NCBI GenBank assembly: GCA_020854145.1 | Contig: JADZFZ010000867.1 | Span: forward strand, 1-33,606 | Reading direction: 5' to 3' | From: Deltaproteobacteria bacterium | Lineage (GTDB): Bacteria > Myxococcota_A > Polyangia > Polyangiales > JADZFZ01 | Length of the DNA stretch: 33,606 nt | Part shown: piece by piece, positions 1 to 5,763 of the stretch | How positions within the stretch are numbered: the first letter of the stretch is position 1 | Layout: every line of letters begins with the position of its first letter | Notes under the pieces: generated by a model | Told to the model about the DNA's origin: nothing | The model's database searches: none | What the model saw: the letters and a program-made list of their open reading frames with translations, nothing else | Program-made: the position numbers and the translations under genes

Positions 1-8
1 CCGGGAAC

Positions 9-96
9 CCCCGGTGGGGAGAAGCCTACCGCGCAGCGTGGCACGATGCCGAAAATTGGTGGTAACGGCGGAGCCCGTCGTGACGGCCCACCGGGG
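9..96. other. possible structured RNA beside tRNA-Ser
   Basis: A 10-bp perfect inverted repeat (CCCCGGTGGG at 9-18, its complement at 87-96) encloses two internal hairpins: GGCA/TGCC at 40-50 and a 7-bp stem with one G-T pair at 65-81. No open reading frame of note covers it. A closed multi-hairpin shape next to a tRNA gene fits a small non-coding RNA. SRP RNA often lies near tRNA-Ser in bacteria, but I do not see its conserved GGAA-tetraloop/AGCAGCC core here, so I do not assign a family. It could also be chance structure in GC-rich DNA. Confidence 0.3.
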
Positions 97-122
97 AAGC
101 TGCTATCAATGCCGGGCGTTCT

Positions 123-161
123 GGAGGAGTGGCCGAGTGGTTTAAGGCAGCGGTCTTGAAA
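123..161 (+). tRNA. tRNA-Ser (anticodon TGA), 5' half only
   Basis: The acceptor 5' strand GGAGGAG (123-129), TG, a class II D-arm (132-148), the anticodon 5' stem GCGGT (150-154) and the loop CTTGAAA (155-161, anticodon TGA at 157-159) match bacterial tRNA-Ser. After base 161 the sequence leaves the tRNA: GCTCG cannot pair with GCGGT, and no variable arm, T-arm (GGTTCGAATCC type) or acceptor 3' strand follows. The gene is cut exactly at the 3' edge of the anticodon loop, as expected when a tyrosine integrase has recombined there. The integrase gene lies 60 bp further on. The missing 3' half should be at the far end of the element. Confidence 0.75.
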
Positions 162-177
162 GCTCGGAACAACGAGC
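150..177. other. probable attL junction of an integrative element
   Basis: The junction between tRNA-Ser sequence and foreign DNA falls within or at the end of the anticodon stem-loop (150-161). Immediately after it is a small hairpin, GCTCG-GAACAA-CGAGC (162-177), which may belong to the element's arm region. The adjacent integrase gene points toward the junction. The crossover core cannot be fixed without the other end of the element, which I did not find in this window. Confidence 0.5.
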
Positions 178-220
178 CGCTGCGTCGAGCGCGTACGCCG
201 AGAATTGCAGCGCGAGACGA

Positions 221-1357
221 TCAGGTCACCGTGGCCGGAGCCGTTCCTGTTACCACGCCGTTACCATCGAGGCGCCGGATCGCGTCCTCCAAGTCGACGC
301 TCGCGACGTGCGCGTAGCGCTGAGTGACCGAGAGGTGGCTGTGCCCGGCGAGCGCCTGCACCGTAGGCGCGGACGCTGACCGTCTGAAGAGCTCCGTCAC
401 GAAGAAGTGGCGGAGGTCATGGAGGCTCCACCCGTTGAGCCCGGCGGCGCGGCATGCCCGCCTGAACGCGGCGCCGAGCGCATACTCGGCCCAGGGTTTC
501 CCGCGGCGGTTCACCGTGACGAGAGCGTCCTGTCCACCGTGCGGCAGCGCGCTCAGCGTCGCGCGGAGCTCGGCGGTCATCGGGACGACGCGCTGGTGGC
601 CCGACTTCGGTGGCGCCACCACGCCGCGACAGATGCTCTGCCGCACGATGATGCGACCCGCTCGCAGATCGACGTCGCGCCACCGCAGACCGCGAATCTC
701 GCCGGCGCGAAGACCAGCGAACGCGCCGAGAAGGAACGGCACACGGTACTGCGGCCGGGCACTCGCGATGATCGCGTGCACGTCCTCGCGGGTGAGCGCC
801 GTCAGCACCGAGATGCCGACCTTGGGGAGGCGAGGCAAGCGCGGCGGGTCATGGAGCAGACCCGCTTCGACGGCGAACCGACACAGCACCGACCGCAACA
901 CCACTTGCACGTTGCGCCGCGTCGCGGACGCCGCGCCCTCGCGGACGAGCTGCACGTCGATCTCGCGCACCCGCGACGCGTCCACCGCCTCGACAGGGAG
1001 CGCGCCCAGCCGGGGCACGAGACGCGTGCGGAGCACGATGCCGTACCCGTGTTGCGTCGAGCCTTTCAAGTGGCTCGGCGCGAACTCCCGCAGGTACCGC
1101 TCGACGACCTCAGCGAAGGTCGGACCTGCAGGCGGCGGAGCGGCCGCGACGAGCTGCGCTCGCTGAACGACGGCACCGTCTGGTGACCCTGTGGTCGCCA
1201 GCAATGCGAGCCGTCGCCGCTCCTCTGCCCGCGCCGCCGCGACCGTCTGTACTTCGGCGTCGCGACGAAACCGCGCGGGGCTTCCATCCGGATTTCTGTA
1301 TGGGATGTCAACGATCACGCGCCGCTCTCCGCGGCGCACTACCGAGCGAATTGCCAT
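221..1357 (-). CDS. tyrosine recombinase/site-specific integrase
   Basis: Integrase of about 378 residues that would insert and excise the element at the tRNA-Ser. The N-terminal part (about 80-175) looks like the SAM-like core-binding domain. The catalytic domain follows with the full set of residues: Arg217 in AFAGLRAGEIRGLRW, a likely Lys251 in PPKSG, His313 and Arg316 in LHDLRH, His339 in AGHSHLS and the Tyr348 nucleophile in TQRYAHV. I chose the ATG at 1357 because an AAAGG motif lies upstream. A GTG at 1396 would add 13 residues. The stop is about 60 bp from the truncated tRNA, the usual position of an integrase at the edge of its element. Confidence 0.93.
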   Translation of the reverse strand: MAIRSVVRRGERRVIVDIPYRNPDGSPARFRRDAEVQTVAAARAEERRRLALLATTGSPDGAVVQRAQLVAAAPPPAGPTFAEVVERYLREFAPSHLKGSTQHGYGIVLRTRLVPRLGALPVEAVDASRVREIDVQLVREGAASATRRNVQVVLRSVLCRFAVEAGLLHDPPRLPRLPKVGISVLTALTREDVHAIIASARPQYRVPFLLGAFAGLRAGEIRGLRWRDVDLRAGRIIVRQSICRGVVAPPKSGHQRVVPMTAELRATLSALPHGGQDALVTVNRRGKPWAEYALGAAFRRACRAAGLNGWSLHDLRHFFVTELFRRSASAPTVQALAGHSHLSVTQRYAHVASVDLEDAIRRLDGNGVVTGTAPATVT

Positions 1358-1435
1358 GGCGAGACTGCCTTTCCGCCAGGCCAGACGCTTCCGCACAAAA
1401 CAGCTACCACGCGCGCGGATCAGCGCCCAGCACCA

Positions 1436-1702
1436 TCACCGAGAAACAGCATCGGGATCAGTCCACGAAGGCGACAGCCAGACCCGCCACTGCCGCCCGA
1501 ACTTCTTCGCGCGCACACCGTCGAGCTCTGCAGCGATGCCGCCGTCGGGCTGGCGTCGCGCGTTGCGTTCGAACGAGCGCCGCAGCGTGATGACCGGCAC
1601 CCCGAGCACCGCGGCGGCCTCGGCGACGCTCACCCAACGCACCAGCGGGCCGAGCGTCTTCGCCCGCGGCACGGCATCAATAGGGGGAGCGATTGCCTTC
1701 AC
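1436..1702 (-). CDS. excisionase-like/MerR-type HTH protein
   Basis: An 88-residue DNA-binding protein. WVSVAEAAAVLGVPVITLRR (about 23-42) is a MerR/excisionase-type helix-turn-helix, and VRAKKFGRQWRV (about 63-74) matches the wing seen in Xis-like proteins. The GTG start overlaps the stop of the upstream gene as GTGA (1699-1702) and has GGAGG five bases before it. Position directly before the integrase, in the same direction, supports a recombination directionality factor. A transcriptional regulator of the element is the alternative. Confidence 0.75.
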   Translation of the reverse strand: MKAIAPPIDAVPRAKTLGPLVRWVSVAEAAAVLGVPVITLRRSFERNARRQPDGGIAAELDGVRAKKFGRQWRVWLSPSWTDPDAVSR

Positions 1703-2127
1703 GCGTGCCTCCGCGTCTCGGAGGCGAAGCCGCGGCCGTGCAGCGGCCGACGCCCCGTCGGCGACAGCCGACGGACGCTCGGTGGAGCACCGCCAATTCG
1801 CCGCCTCCGCCGCGGTGCCGGCCGGCGTGCGGCGGCGGACGCCTCGGTGGTGAACGTGACCTCGGGCGGCTCGAGGTCGAGCCACAACGTGGTCACGCCG
1901 CAGTCGGGGAGCGCGGCGCGCAGGGCGCGGACGATCTGGCGATGCGCAGCGCGGGGGTGACCGCGCCACGTCCACAAGCCGGCGAGCTCGATCGCGTCGC
2001 CGACGCGCTTGGTGTACCGCGTCTCCGTCGACGCCGCGTCATACGCGTTGCGCGCGGCGCGGAGATCAGCGCGCGTTGCCGGTCGCGCCAGCGTGACCGT
2101 CGTGGTGTTCTCCCAGTAGTGCGGCAT
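1699..2127 (-). CDS. array-domain protein, copy 7 (unknown family)
   Basis: A 142-residue protein of unknown function, last member of the tandem paralogue array. It has the family pattern: an aromatic-rich start (PHYWENTTTVTLARPAT), a helix beginning ADLRAARNAYDAA, a second helix containing AHRQIVRALRAALPDC and the closing strand GVTTLWLDLEPPEVTF. It lacks the EW motif that ends the first helix in most other copies. The C-terminal ~45 residues are Arg/Pro-rich, probably unstructured, and contain an 8-bp palindrome in the DNA (1755-1774). The ATG at 2127 has GGAGG eight bases upstream, inside the tail of the preceding mini-gene. Confidence 0.75.
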   Translation of the reverse strand: MPHYWENTTTVTLARPATRADLRAARNAYDAASTETRYTKRVGDAIELAGLWTWRGHPRAAHRQIVRALRAALPDCGVTTLWLDLEPPEVTFTTEASAAARRPAPRRRRRIGGAPPSVRRLSPTGRRPLHGRGFASETRRHA

Positions 2128-2129
2128 GG

Positions 2130-2273
2130 TCACCACCTCCACGAGCGCAGGCGTCGCGGTCGCCGGACGAACACGTGCACGACGCCACGCGTCCGCCGCG
2201 TGGTGACCGCGCAGCGCGGAAAGGTCGCGCGGAGGAAGCGGACGAGCCGCGGCCGTGGCGTGGTCGGCGTCAT
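2130..2273 (-). CDS. truncated array-domain protein, copy 6
   Basis: A 47-residue reading frame starting at an ATG that overlaps the upstream stop (TCAT on the plus strand, 2270-2273). Its segment LVRFLRATFPRCAVTTRR matches the last helix and strand of the array family (compare LVRKLRAAFPRCHVVSC in copy 3). The first strand, first helix and EW motif are absent. It ends with GTGGTGA just before the next start. It is either a decayed copy kept in frame or a half-domain partner. The retained start-stop coupling suggests it is still translated. Confidence 0.55.
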   Translation of the reverse strand: MTPTTPRPRLVRFLRATFPRCAVTTRRTRGVVHVFVRRPRRLRSWRW

Positions 2274-2956
2274 CGCTGTCCCTCCTGCGCGTCCGTCGGA
2301 CGCGTCTGCTCGTCCGCGGAGCGGACGCTCGGCTCGATGTCGCGGTCGGGCTCCTCGTCCTTCTCAGTGGTGTGTACCTCGGGCTCGGCTTGCGGCTGCC
2401 AGCGCGTCTCGATGCGGCAGCGTGGGAAAACGCGCCGGATGCTGGCGGTGATGCCTGCGTGTGCGGCGAGGGGCGAGGTGGTCTCGATCTCGTCGCGGAC
2501 GAGGAGCCCGTCGCGCGTTGGTAGGACGCTGTGGCAGCTCCACTCGTCGAGAAGCAGGCGCGCGATGCGCGCTGTCTCGTCGTCGGTCGGCGGTCGGTCG
2601 AGCGTGACGGTGACGTCGAGCTCGTACCTTTGCCGGTCGAGCACCGCGTCGTCCGCGGGATGGGGCGCGTTCTCCGGTTCGGTGACGAATTCGACGGGGT
2701 CGGCGAGTTCGTGCCAGCACGTCTCGACCTCGCACGCGCCGAGCGCTTCGCGCATGCGTCGCACGATGCGCACGTGGCAGGCGGCGGTGGGTGCGGAGGT
2801 CGCGTCCTCGACGTAGAGCCGGATCGTGTTGTCCTCCCCGTCGGCGCCGGTGCAGCTCCACTCGGCGCTCAGGGTCTGGTCGGCAAGCTCTACCTCGTCG
2901 TCGGTGGGCTCGTGATCCATGGTCACGGTCGCGTCCATCTCGTAGTGCCGGATCAT
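2270..2956 (-). CDS. two-domain array protein, copies 4 and 5
   Basis: A 228-residue protein with two copies of the array domain in one chain. Copy 4 (about 1-95) has HYEMDATVTMDHEPTDDEVE, EWSCTG, ACHVRIVRRMREALGAC and VETCWHELADPVEF. Copy 5 (about 108-195) has RYELDVTVTLDRPPTDDET, LLLDEWSC, ITASIRRVFPRC and IETRWQPQAEPEV. The tail is acidic and Pro-rich, and its DNA holds two palindromes (2289-2303, 2311-2327). The ATG at 2956 overlaps the zinc-ribbon stop (2953-2956). Function is unknown; the predicted order strand-helix-strand-helix-strand suggests a small alpha/beta fold. Confidence 0.78.
   Translation of the reverse strand: MIRHYEMDATVTMDHEPTDDEVELADQTLSAEWSCTGADGEDNTIRLYVEDATSAPTAACHVRIVRRMREALGACEVETCWHELADPVEFVTEPENAPHPADDAVLDRQRYELDVTVTLDRPPTDDETARIARLLLDEWSCHSVLPTRDGLLVRDEIETTSPLAAHAGITASIRRVFPRCRIETRWQPQAEPEVHTTEKDEEPDRDIEPSVRSADEQTRPTDAQEGQR
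2311..2327. repeat. short palindromes in an array-gene tail
   Basis: CGTCCGC-GGA-GCGGACG is a perfect 7-bp stem with a 3-base loop. A second one, GCGTCC-GTC-GGACGC, lies beside it at 2289-2303. Both fall in the C-terminal tail codons of the two-domain array gene. Related palindromes occupy the tails of other array genes (1755-1774, 3655-3669, 4025-4041, 4049-4065). Confidence 0.6.
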
Positions 2957-3153
2957 CGGGTCACCTCCTCGTCGGCGAGCTCTTCGCCGCAGCGGCGGCA
3001 CTCGATGACGGCTTCCTCGACGTCGATGGTCGCGTTCGTGAGGTCGAAGCCGCTGTCGGTGACCTCGCCGTGCTTGAAGAGCGCGGAGCCGCCGACCGTG
3101 AGGTCGGTGCTGCGGCACTTAGGGCATCGTGGTTTGTTGGTCGTGGTTCTCAT
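2953..3153 (-). CDS. small zinc-ribbon protein
   Basis: A 66-residue protein with two CxxC knuckles, Cys10/Cys13 in PRCPKCRS and Cys52/Cys55 in IECRRCGEE, about 38 residues apart, typical of a zinc ribbon. The middle is short and beta-like. The ATG at 3153 overlaps the upstream stop (3150-3153) and is immediately preceded by AGGAGGA, a strong but very close ribosome site. It sits within the paralogue array and is coupled at both ends, so it is made together with those proteins. Its partner could be nucleic acid or protein; the sequence does not decide. Confidence 0.7.
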   Translation of the reverse strand: MRTTTNKPRCPKCRSTDLTVGGSALFKHGEVTDSGFDLTNATIDVEEAVIECRRCGEELADEEVTR

Positions 3154-3311
3154 TCCTCCTCGTCGTTGTTTTCCATTTCGATCGTGGTGATCGGGTGGAT
3201 GTCCTGATCCCAGTTCATGTCCTGCTCGCTCGTCATGCCGAGCTCGTCGAGCAGTCGTTCTTGCGCCTCGCGGGTGAGGTCGCTCCAGTACAGCTCGAAG
3301 GTCGTCCTCAT
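3150..3311 (-). CDS. 53-residue acidic protein (hypothetical)
   Basis: A short gene of 53 codons plus stop. The product starts MRTTFELYWSDLTREAQ and ends in acidic residues (ENNDEEE). An amphipathic helix LTREAQERLLDEL is followed by WDQDIHPITTIEME. Small proteins of this look occur on many mobile elements, but I cannot name a family. Both ends overlap neighbours by ATGA (3308-3311 and 3150-3153). The ribosome site GGAGGCGCGACC before the ATG is identical to the one before copy 3 of the array, so the leader was duplicated as well. Confidence 0.68.
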   Translation of the reverse strand: MRTTFELYWSDLTREAQERLLDELGMTSEQDMNWDQDIHPITTIEMENNDEEE

Positions 3312-3634
3312 GGTCGCGCCTCCGAACGTGCATCAGGCTCTTCGTGGGCTGTCGTCTCGTGCTCCACCGGCTCGGGGAGCTCGTGCCAGCACGACACCAC
3401 ATGGCAGCGTGGAAAGGCGGCGCGCAGCTTCCTGACGAGGGAAGCGTGGCAGGCAGTCGTCGAGCTGGCGGTGTCGCCGTTACCGAAGAGGGTGATTGTC
3501 TGCCCATCCGCCTTGTCGGCGCCTGTGCAGCTCCACTCCTTGGCGAAGGCGCGCTCGGCGAGAGCAACATCGTTGTCGGTAGGGTCGCGGTCGAGGGTGA
3601 CCGTGATGTCGACCTCGTAATCGCGCCGGTTCAT
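3308..3634 (-). CDS. array-domain protein, copy 3
   Basis: A 108-residue single-domain member. Visible family features are DYEVDITVTLDRDPTDNDVA (strand plus helix start), AFAKEWSCTGAD, ACHASLVRKLRAAFPRC and VVSCWHELPEPVEH. It is closest to copy 4: both share EWSCTGAD, an ACH helix start and CWHEL. The ATG at 3634 has GGAGG seven bases upstream and overlaps the previous stop (3631-3634). The tail is short and acidic. Function unknown. Confidence 0.76.
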   Translation of the reverse strand: MNRRDYEVDITVTLDRDPTDNDVALAERAFAKEWSCTGADKADGQTITLFGNGDTASSTTACHASLVRKLRAAFPRCHVVSCWHELPEPVEHETTAHEEPDARSEARP

Positions 3635-3999
3635 GGTCGCGCCTCCGCGTCATCGGCGGTGCAGCCGCCAGACGCTCGATCTGCTCCCTCGTCGGGTCCG
3701 TCGCCGGCTTCGGTGCAGTACTCGTCGGTTGGGGGTTCCTCGAGATTCGTCCAGACGGTCTGTACTCGGCACTTGCCGAGGGCTCGCCGCATAGCTTTGG
3801 TCATGCGGGCGTGCGCTTCTTCAGCTGTCCTGCCGCCGCAAAGCCATGCGGCGCCCCGCAGCACGATCTCTCTGCCGTCGGAGTCGCCTTCTTCTTTCGC
3901 CCATTCCTCGGCGTAGGCGAGCTCTGCCTTCCGCAGCTCTGCTGCGGTCACCTTGTGGTTGAGGGTGATCACGGTCTCGTTGTCGTGGTACCGGCTCAT
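3631..3999 (-). CDS. array-domain protein, copy 2
   Basis: A 122-residue member. RYHDNETVITLNHKVTAAEL, LAYAEEWAKEEG, EEAHARMTKAMRRALGKC and VQTVWTNLEEP follow the family order. It pairs most closely with copy 1, sharing the EEAH/EQAH helix start and ALGKC before the final strand. The tail is acidic and its DNA contains a 5-bp hairpin (3655-3669). The start overlaps the stop of copy 1 (3996-3999); only a G-run precedes it, so translation probably relies on coupling. Function unknown. Confidence 0.75.
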   Translation of the reverse strand: MSRYHDNETVITLNHKVTAAELRKAELAYAEEWAKEEGDSDGREIVLRGAAWLCGGRTAEEAHARMTKAMRRALGKCRVQTVWTNLEEPPTDEYCTEAGDGPDEGADRASGGCTADDAEARP

Positions 4000-4430
4000 A
4001 TCGCACCCCCGACAGGGGACTCCTCGCCCGTGGAGCGGGCGGACGCTTCGTCGGCGGAGCCGACGGAAGCCCGATCCGATTTCTTCCGCTCGCTTCGCTT
4101 CCTGCGTGCGGGCAGTCCCGTGACGTCCGTGCCGAAGGTCGTGCTCGGCAGGAGGTCGTAGTCGATCTCGTCGAGGCAGACCCAGCGGGTGGTGACGGCG
4201 CACTTGCCGAGGGCGTCTTGGAGGGCGTTGGTGATGCGGTCGTGGGCTTGTTCTTCGTTCTCGCCGCCGCTGAGCGTGCCTTCGCCGTCGAGACGGAGCG
4301 TGTTGCCGTTCACGAACGCATAGCTGCTCTCCCACTCGTCGCAGAAGGCGTCCTGTGCGTCTTCGATCTCTGCTGGTGTCGGCGGGTGGTCGAGGGTGAC
4401 CGTGGTTTCTTGGTAATAGCTGCGGGTCAT
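3996..4430 (-). CDS. array-domain protein, copy 1
   Basis: A 144-residue protein, first member of the array in transcription order. SYYQETTVTLDHPPTPAEIE, AFCDEWESS, EEQAHDRITNALQDALGKC and VTTRWVCLDEI define the domain. The last ~45 residues are Lys/Arg/Ser-rich and lie over two palindromes (4025-4041 and 4049-4065). The start overlaps the upstream stop as ATGA (4427-4430). Copies 1 and 2 form one subgroup, copies 3 and 4 another, and copies 5 and 7 are more diverged, which points to successive duplications. Function unknown. Confidence 0.76.
   Translation of the reverse strand: MTRSYYQETTVTLDHPPTPAEIEDAQDAFCDEWESSYAFVNGNTLRLDGEGTLSGGENEEQAHDRITNALQDALGKCAVTTRWVCLDEIDYDLLPSTTFGTDVTGLPARRKRSERKKSDRASVGSADEASARSTGEESPVGGAI
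4025..4065. repeat. paired palindromes in copy 1 tail
   Basis: CGCCCG-TGGAG-CGGGCG (4025-4041) and CGTCGGC-GGA-GCCGACG (4049-4065) lie in the C-terminal tail codons. The second has the same 7-bp-stem, GGA-loop layout as 2311-2327. In RNA each would form a hairpin just upstream of a coupled start codon. Confidence 0.6.
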
Positions 4431-5101
4431 AAGGTCACCCCCACGGTGATGGTCTCGTGGATGACGAGCTCGTCGGCGTGCCCGTCTTCGAACGGCGGGT
4501 TCTTCATGGCGTTGTCGAACGCCAGCCGCAGAGGATCGACAATGCTTGCCAAGAGCCCGTAGGCTCGGGCGTAGTGGCGGAGTCGTTCGCCGGCGTGGCG
4601 TGCCCGCCGCAGCTGGAGGGCACCGGTCGCCCTGAACACGACGAGCGCCTGCCGTGGCTCGTACACCCAGACCGGCACGTAGACGGCGAGCTGTCCACGG
4701 TCGAGATGGAAGACGGCTTCGGTGGAGACATCCCGAACTTCCTTGTCGATGAATGCCTGCTCGTCCTTCAGCTCTTGCGGTTTCTCGCCCTTCAGCACTT
4801 CCTGCTCGAGCCGTTGCCGCACCGCAACCGTCAACGCCGTCCAGTCCACGATCACGTCGTGGATCAGCGTTGCGCCCCAGTGCGAATACACGGCTTGTCC
4901 GTCTTTCACGATGTACGCTCGATGTCCCATGCTCATCATTCCTCCGCTGTTCCCAGCAAGAAGAACGAGGCAGTTCTGCTTCAAGTACCTTACGTGCGTC
5001 CGTGTCCAGTGCTTCGCTGTTCTGCCCGCCACCTTCTCTTCTCTTTGGGCTTCGACCCTTTTCGCGACGGCAGTCGCGCGTGTATTCATGCGCGTCGTCA
5101 T
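4427..5101 (-). CDS. hypothetical protein (224 aa)
   Basis: I do not recognise this family. The N-terminus is basic (about 1-40) and is followed by NCLVLLAGNSGG, then MGHRAYIVKDGQAVYSHWGA, a beta-rich stretch that is the most distinctive part. There is a Lys/Glu-rich helix in the middle and AFHLDRGQLAVYVPVWVYE further on. No membrane segment or known catalytic motif is visible. The ATG at 5101 follows the previous gene by 56 bp and has only a weak ribosome site; a second ATG at 5089 is possible. Its stop overlaps the first array gene, so it belongs to the same transcript. Confidence 0.65.
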   Translation of the reverse strand: MTTRMNTRATAVAKRVEAQREEKVAGRTAKHWTRTHVRYLKQNCLVLLAGNSGGMMSMGHRAYIVKDGQAVYSHWGATLIHDVIVDWTALTVAVRQRLEQEVLKGEKPQELKDEQAFIDKEVRDVSTEAVFHLDRGQLAVYVPVWVYEPRQALVVFRATGALQLRRARHAGERLRHYARAYGLLASIVDPLRLAFDNAMKNPPFEDGHADELVIHETITVGVTL

Positions 5102-5157
5102 GATGGGAGGGCGAGCGGCGTCCCCTGCCGACCGGCGGGGACAGAGTCGAGCCCGCC

Positions 5158-5763
5158 CTACGCGTCGTAGTGTCCGAGCCGCGAACGGATGACCTCTACC
5201 AAGTGTGCGACCGTGCGGATGATGGCGCGGTACTGGTGGGCGATCTCGGCTGGATTGCGTTCGCGAATGCCGGCGGGCAGGTGTTGTTTCCAGTCGCGCA
5301 ATATCTCGGTGGCTATGGCCATGCGTTCGTCGAAGCTCATCGGGTTGATGGCCTGATCCAGACAGTAGTCGGTCCATTTGGTGATCTGCTGCCGTTTCAT
5401 GCTGTCCGCTAATGCCCGTACGCACGCGAGCAATCCGCCGTCCTTCCCATTCATTGCCATGATGCTGCATTGCTCCCAGCCGCCTTGCTCGCGGAAAACC
5501 GCGGTCAGCGTCTGTCGCGCCATGTCGAGCGCGTAATCGTCCGGCAGTCGCGCCTTCGCCACCGTGGCCGCGTGCAGGTGCTGCGCTGCCTGCGTCATCA
5601 CGAGCGCGAAGTCCCGATACGAGTTCACGGAAGCCGGGTGCCGAAACGACAACACCGCCTCGTCATGCTGCTTCCGAATCCGCTCCGCCTCCGTCTCGAT
5701 CTTGTCGATCAACGCCGGCACGATCAGACCATCCCCCCGATCCCGCCGCTGTTCAGAACTCAT
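5158..5763 (-). CDS. hypothetical protein (201 aa), helical
   Basis: An unknown, mostly helical protein. Recognisable stretches are IDKIETEAERIRKQHDEAVL near the N-terminus and a C-terminal helix HLVEVIRSRLGHYDA. I chose the ATG at 5763 because AGGAGG lies six bases upstream; the ATG at 5766 is only three bases from it. The start overlaps the end of the transfer ATPase gene by about 11 bp, so the two are coupled. Neighbours suggest an element maintenance or transfer role, but nothing in the sequence shows this directly. Confidence 0.68.
   Translation of the reverse strand: MSSEQRRDRGDGLIVPALIDKIETEAERIRKQHDEAVLSFRHPASVNSYRDFALVMTQAAQHLHAATVAKARLPDDYALDMARQTLTAVFREQGGWEQCSIMAMNGKDGGLLACVRALADSMKRQQITKWTDYCLDQAINPMSFDERMAIATEILRDWKQHLPAGIRERNPAEIAHQYRAIIRTVAHLVEVIRSRLGHYDA

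Noticed and set aside
9..96. SRP RNA (ffs) assignment for the hairpin region next to tRNA-Ser
   Set aside because: The gene context is suggestive, but the conserved GGAA loop and AGCAGCC segment are not there.
324..1186. Long plus-strand frames across the integrase gene
   Set aside because: They are mirror frames of a gene with a complete tyrosine-recombinase active site; their products are Arg/Ser/Pro-rich without domains.
2953..4430. CRISPR array or other direct DNA repeat behind the repeated proteins
   Set aside because: The repetition is at protein level with diverged DNA. There are no regular short direct repeats and spacers.
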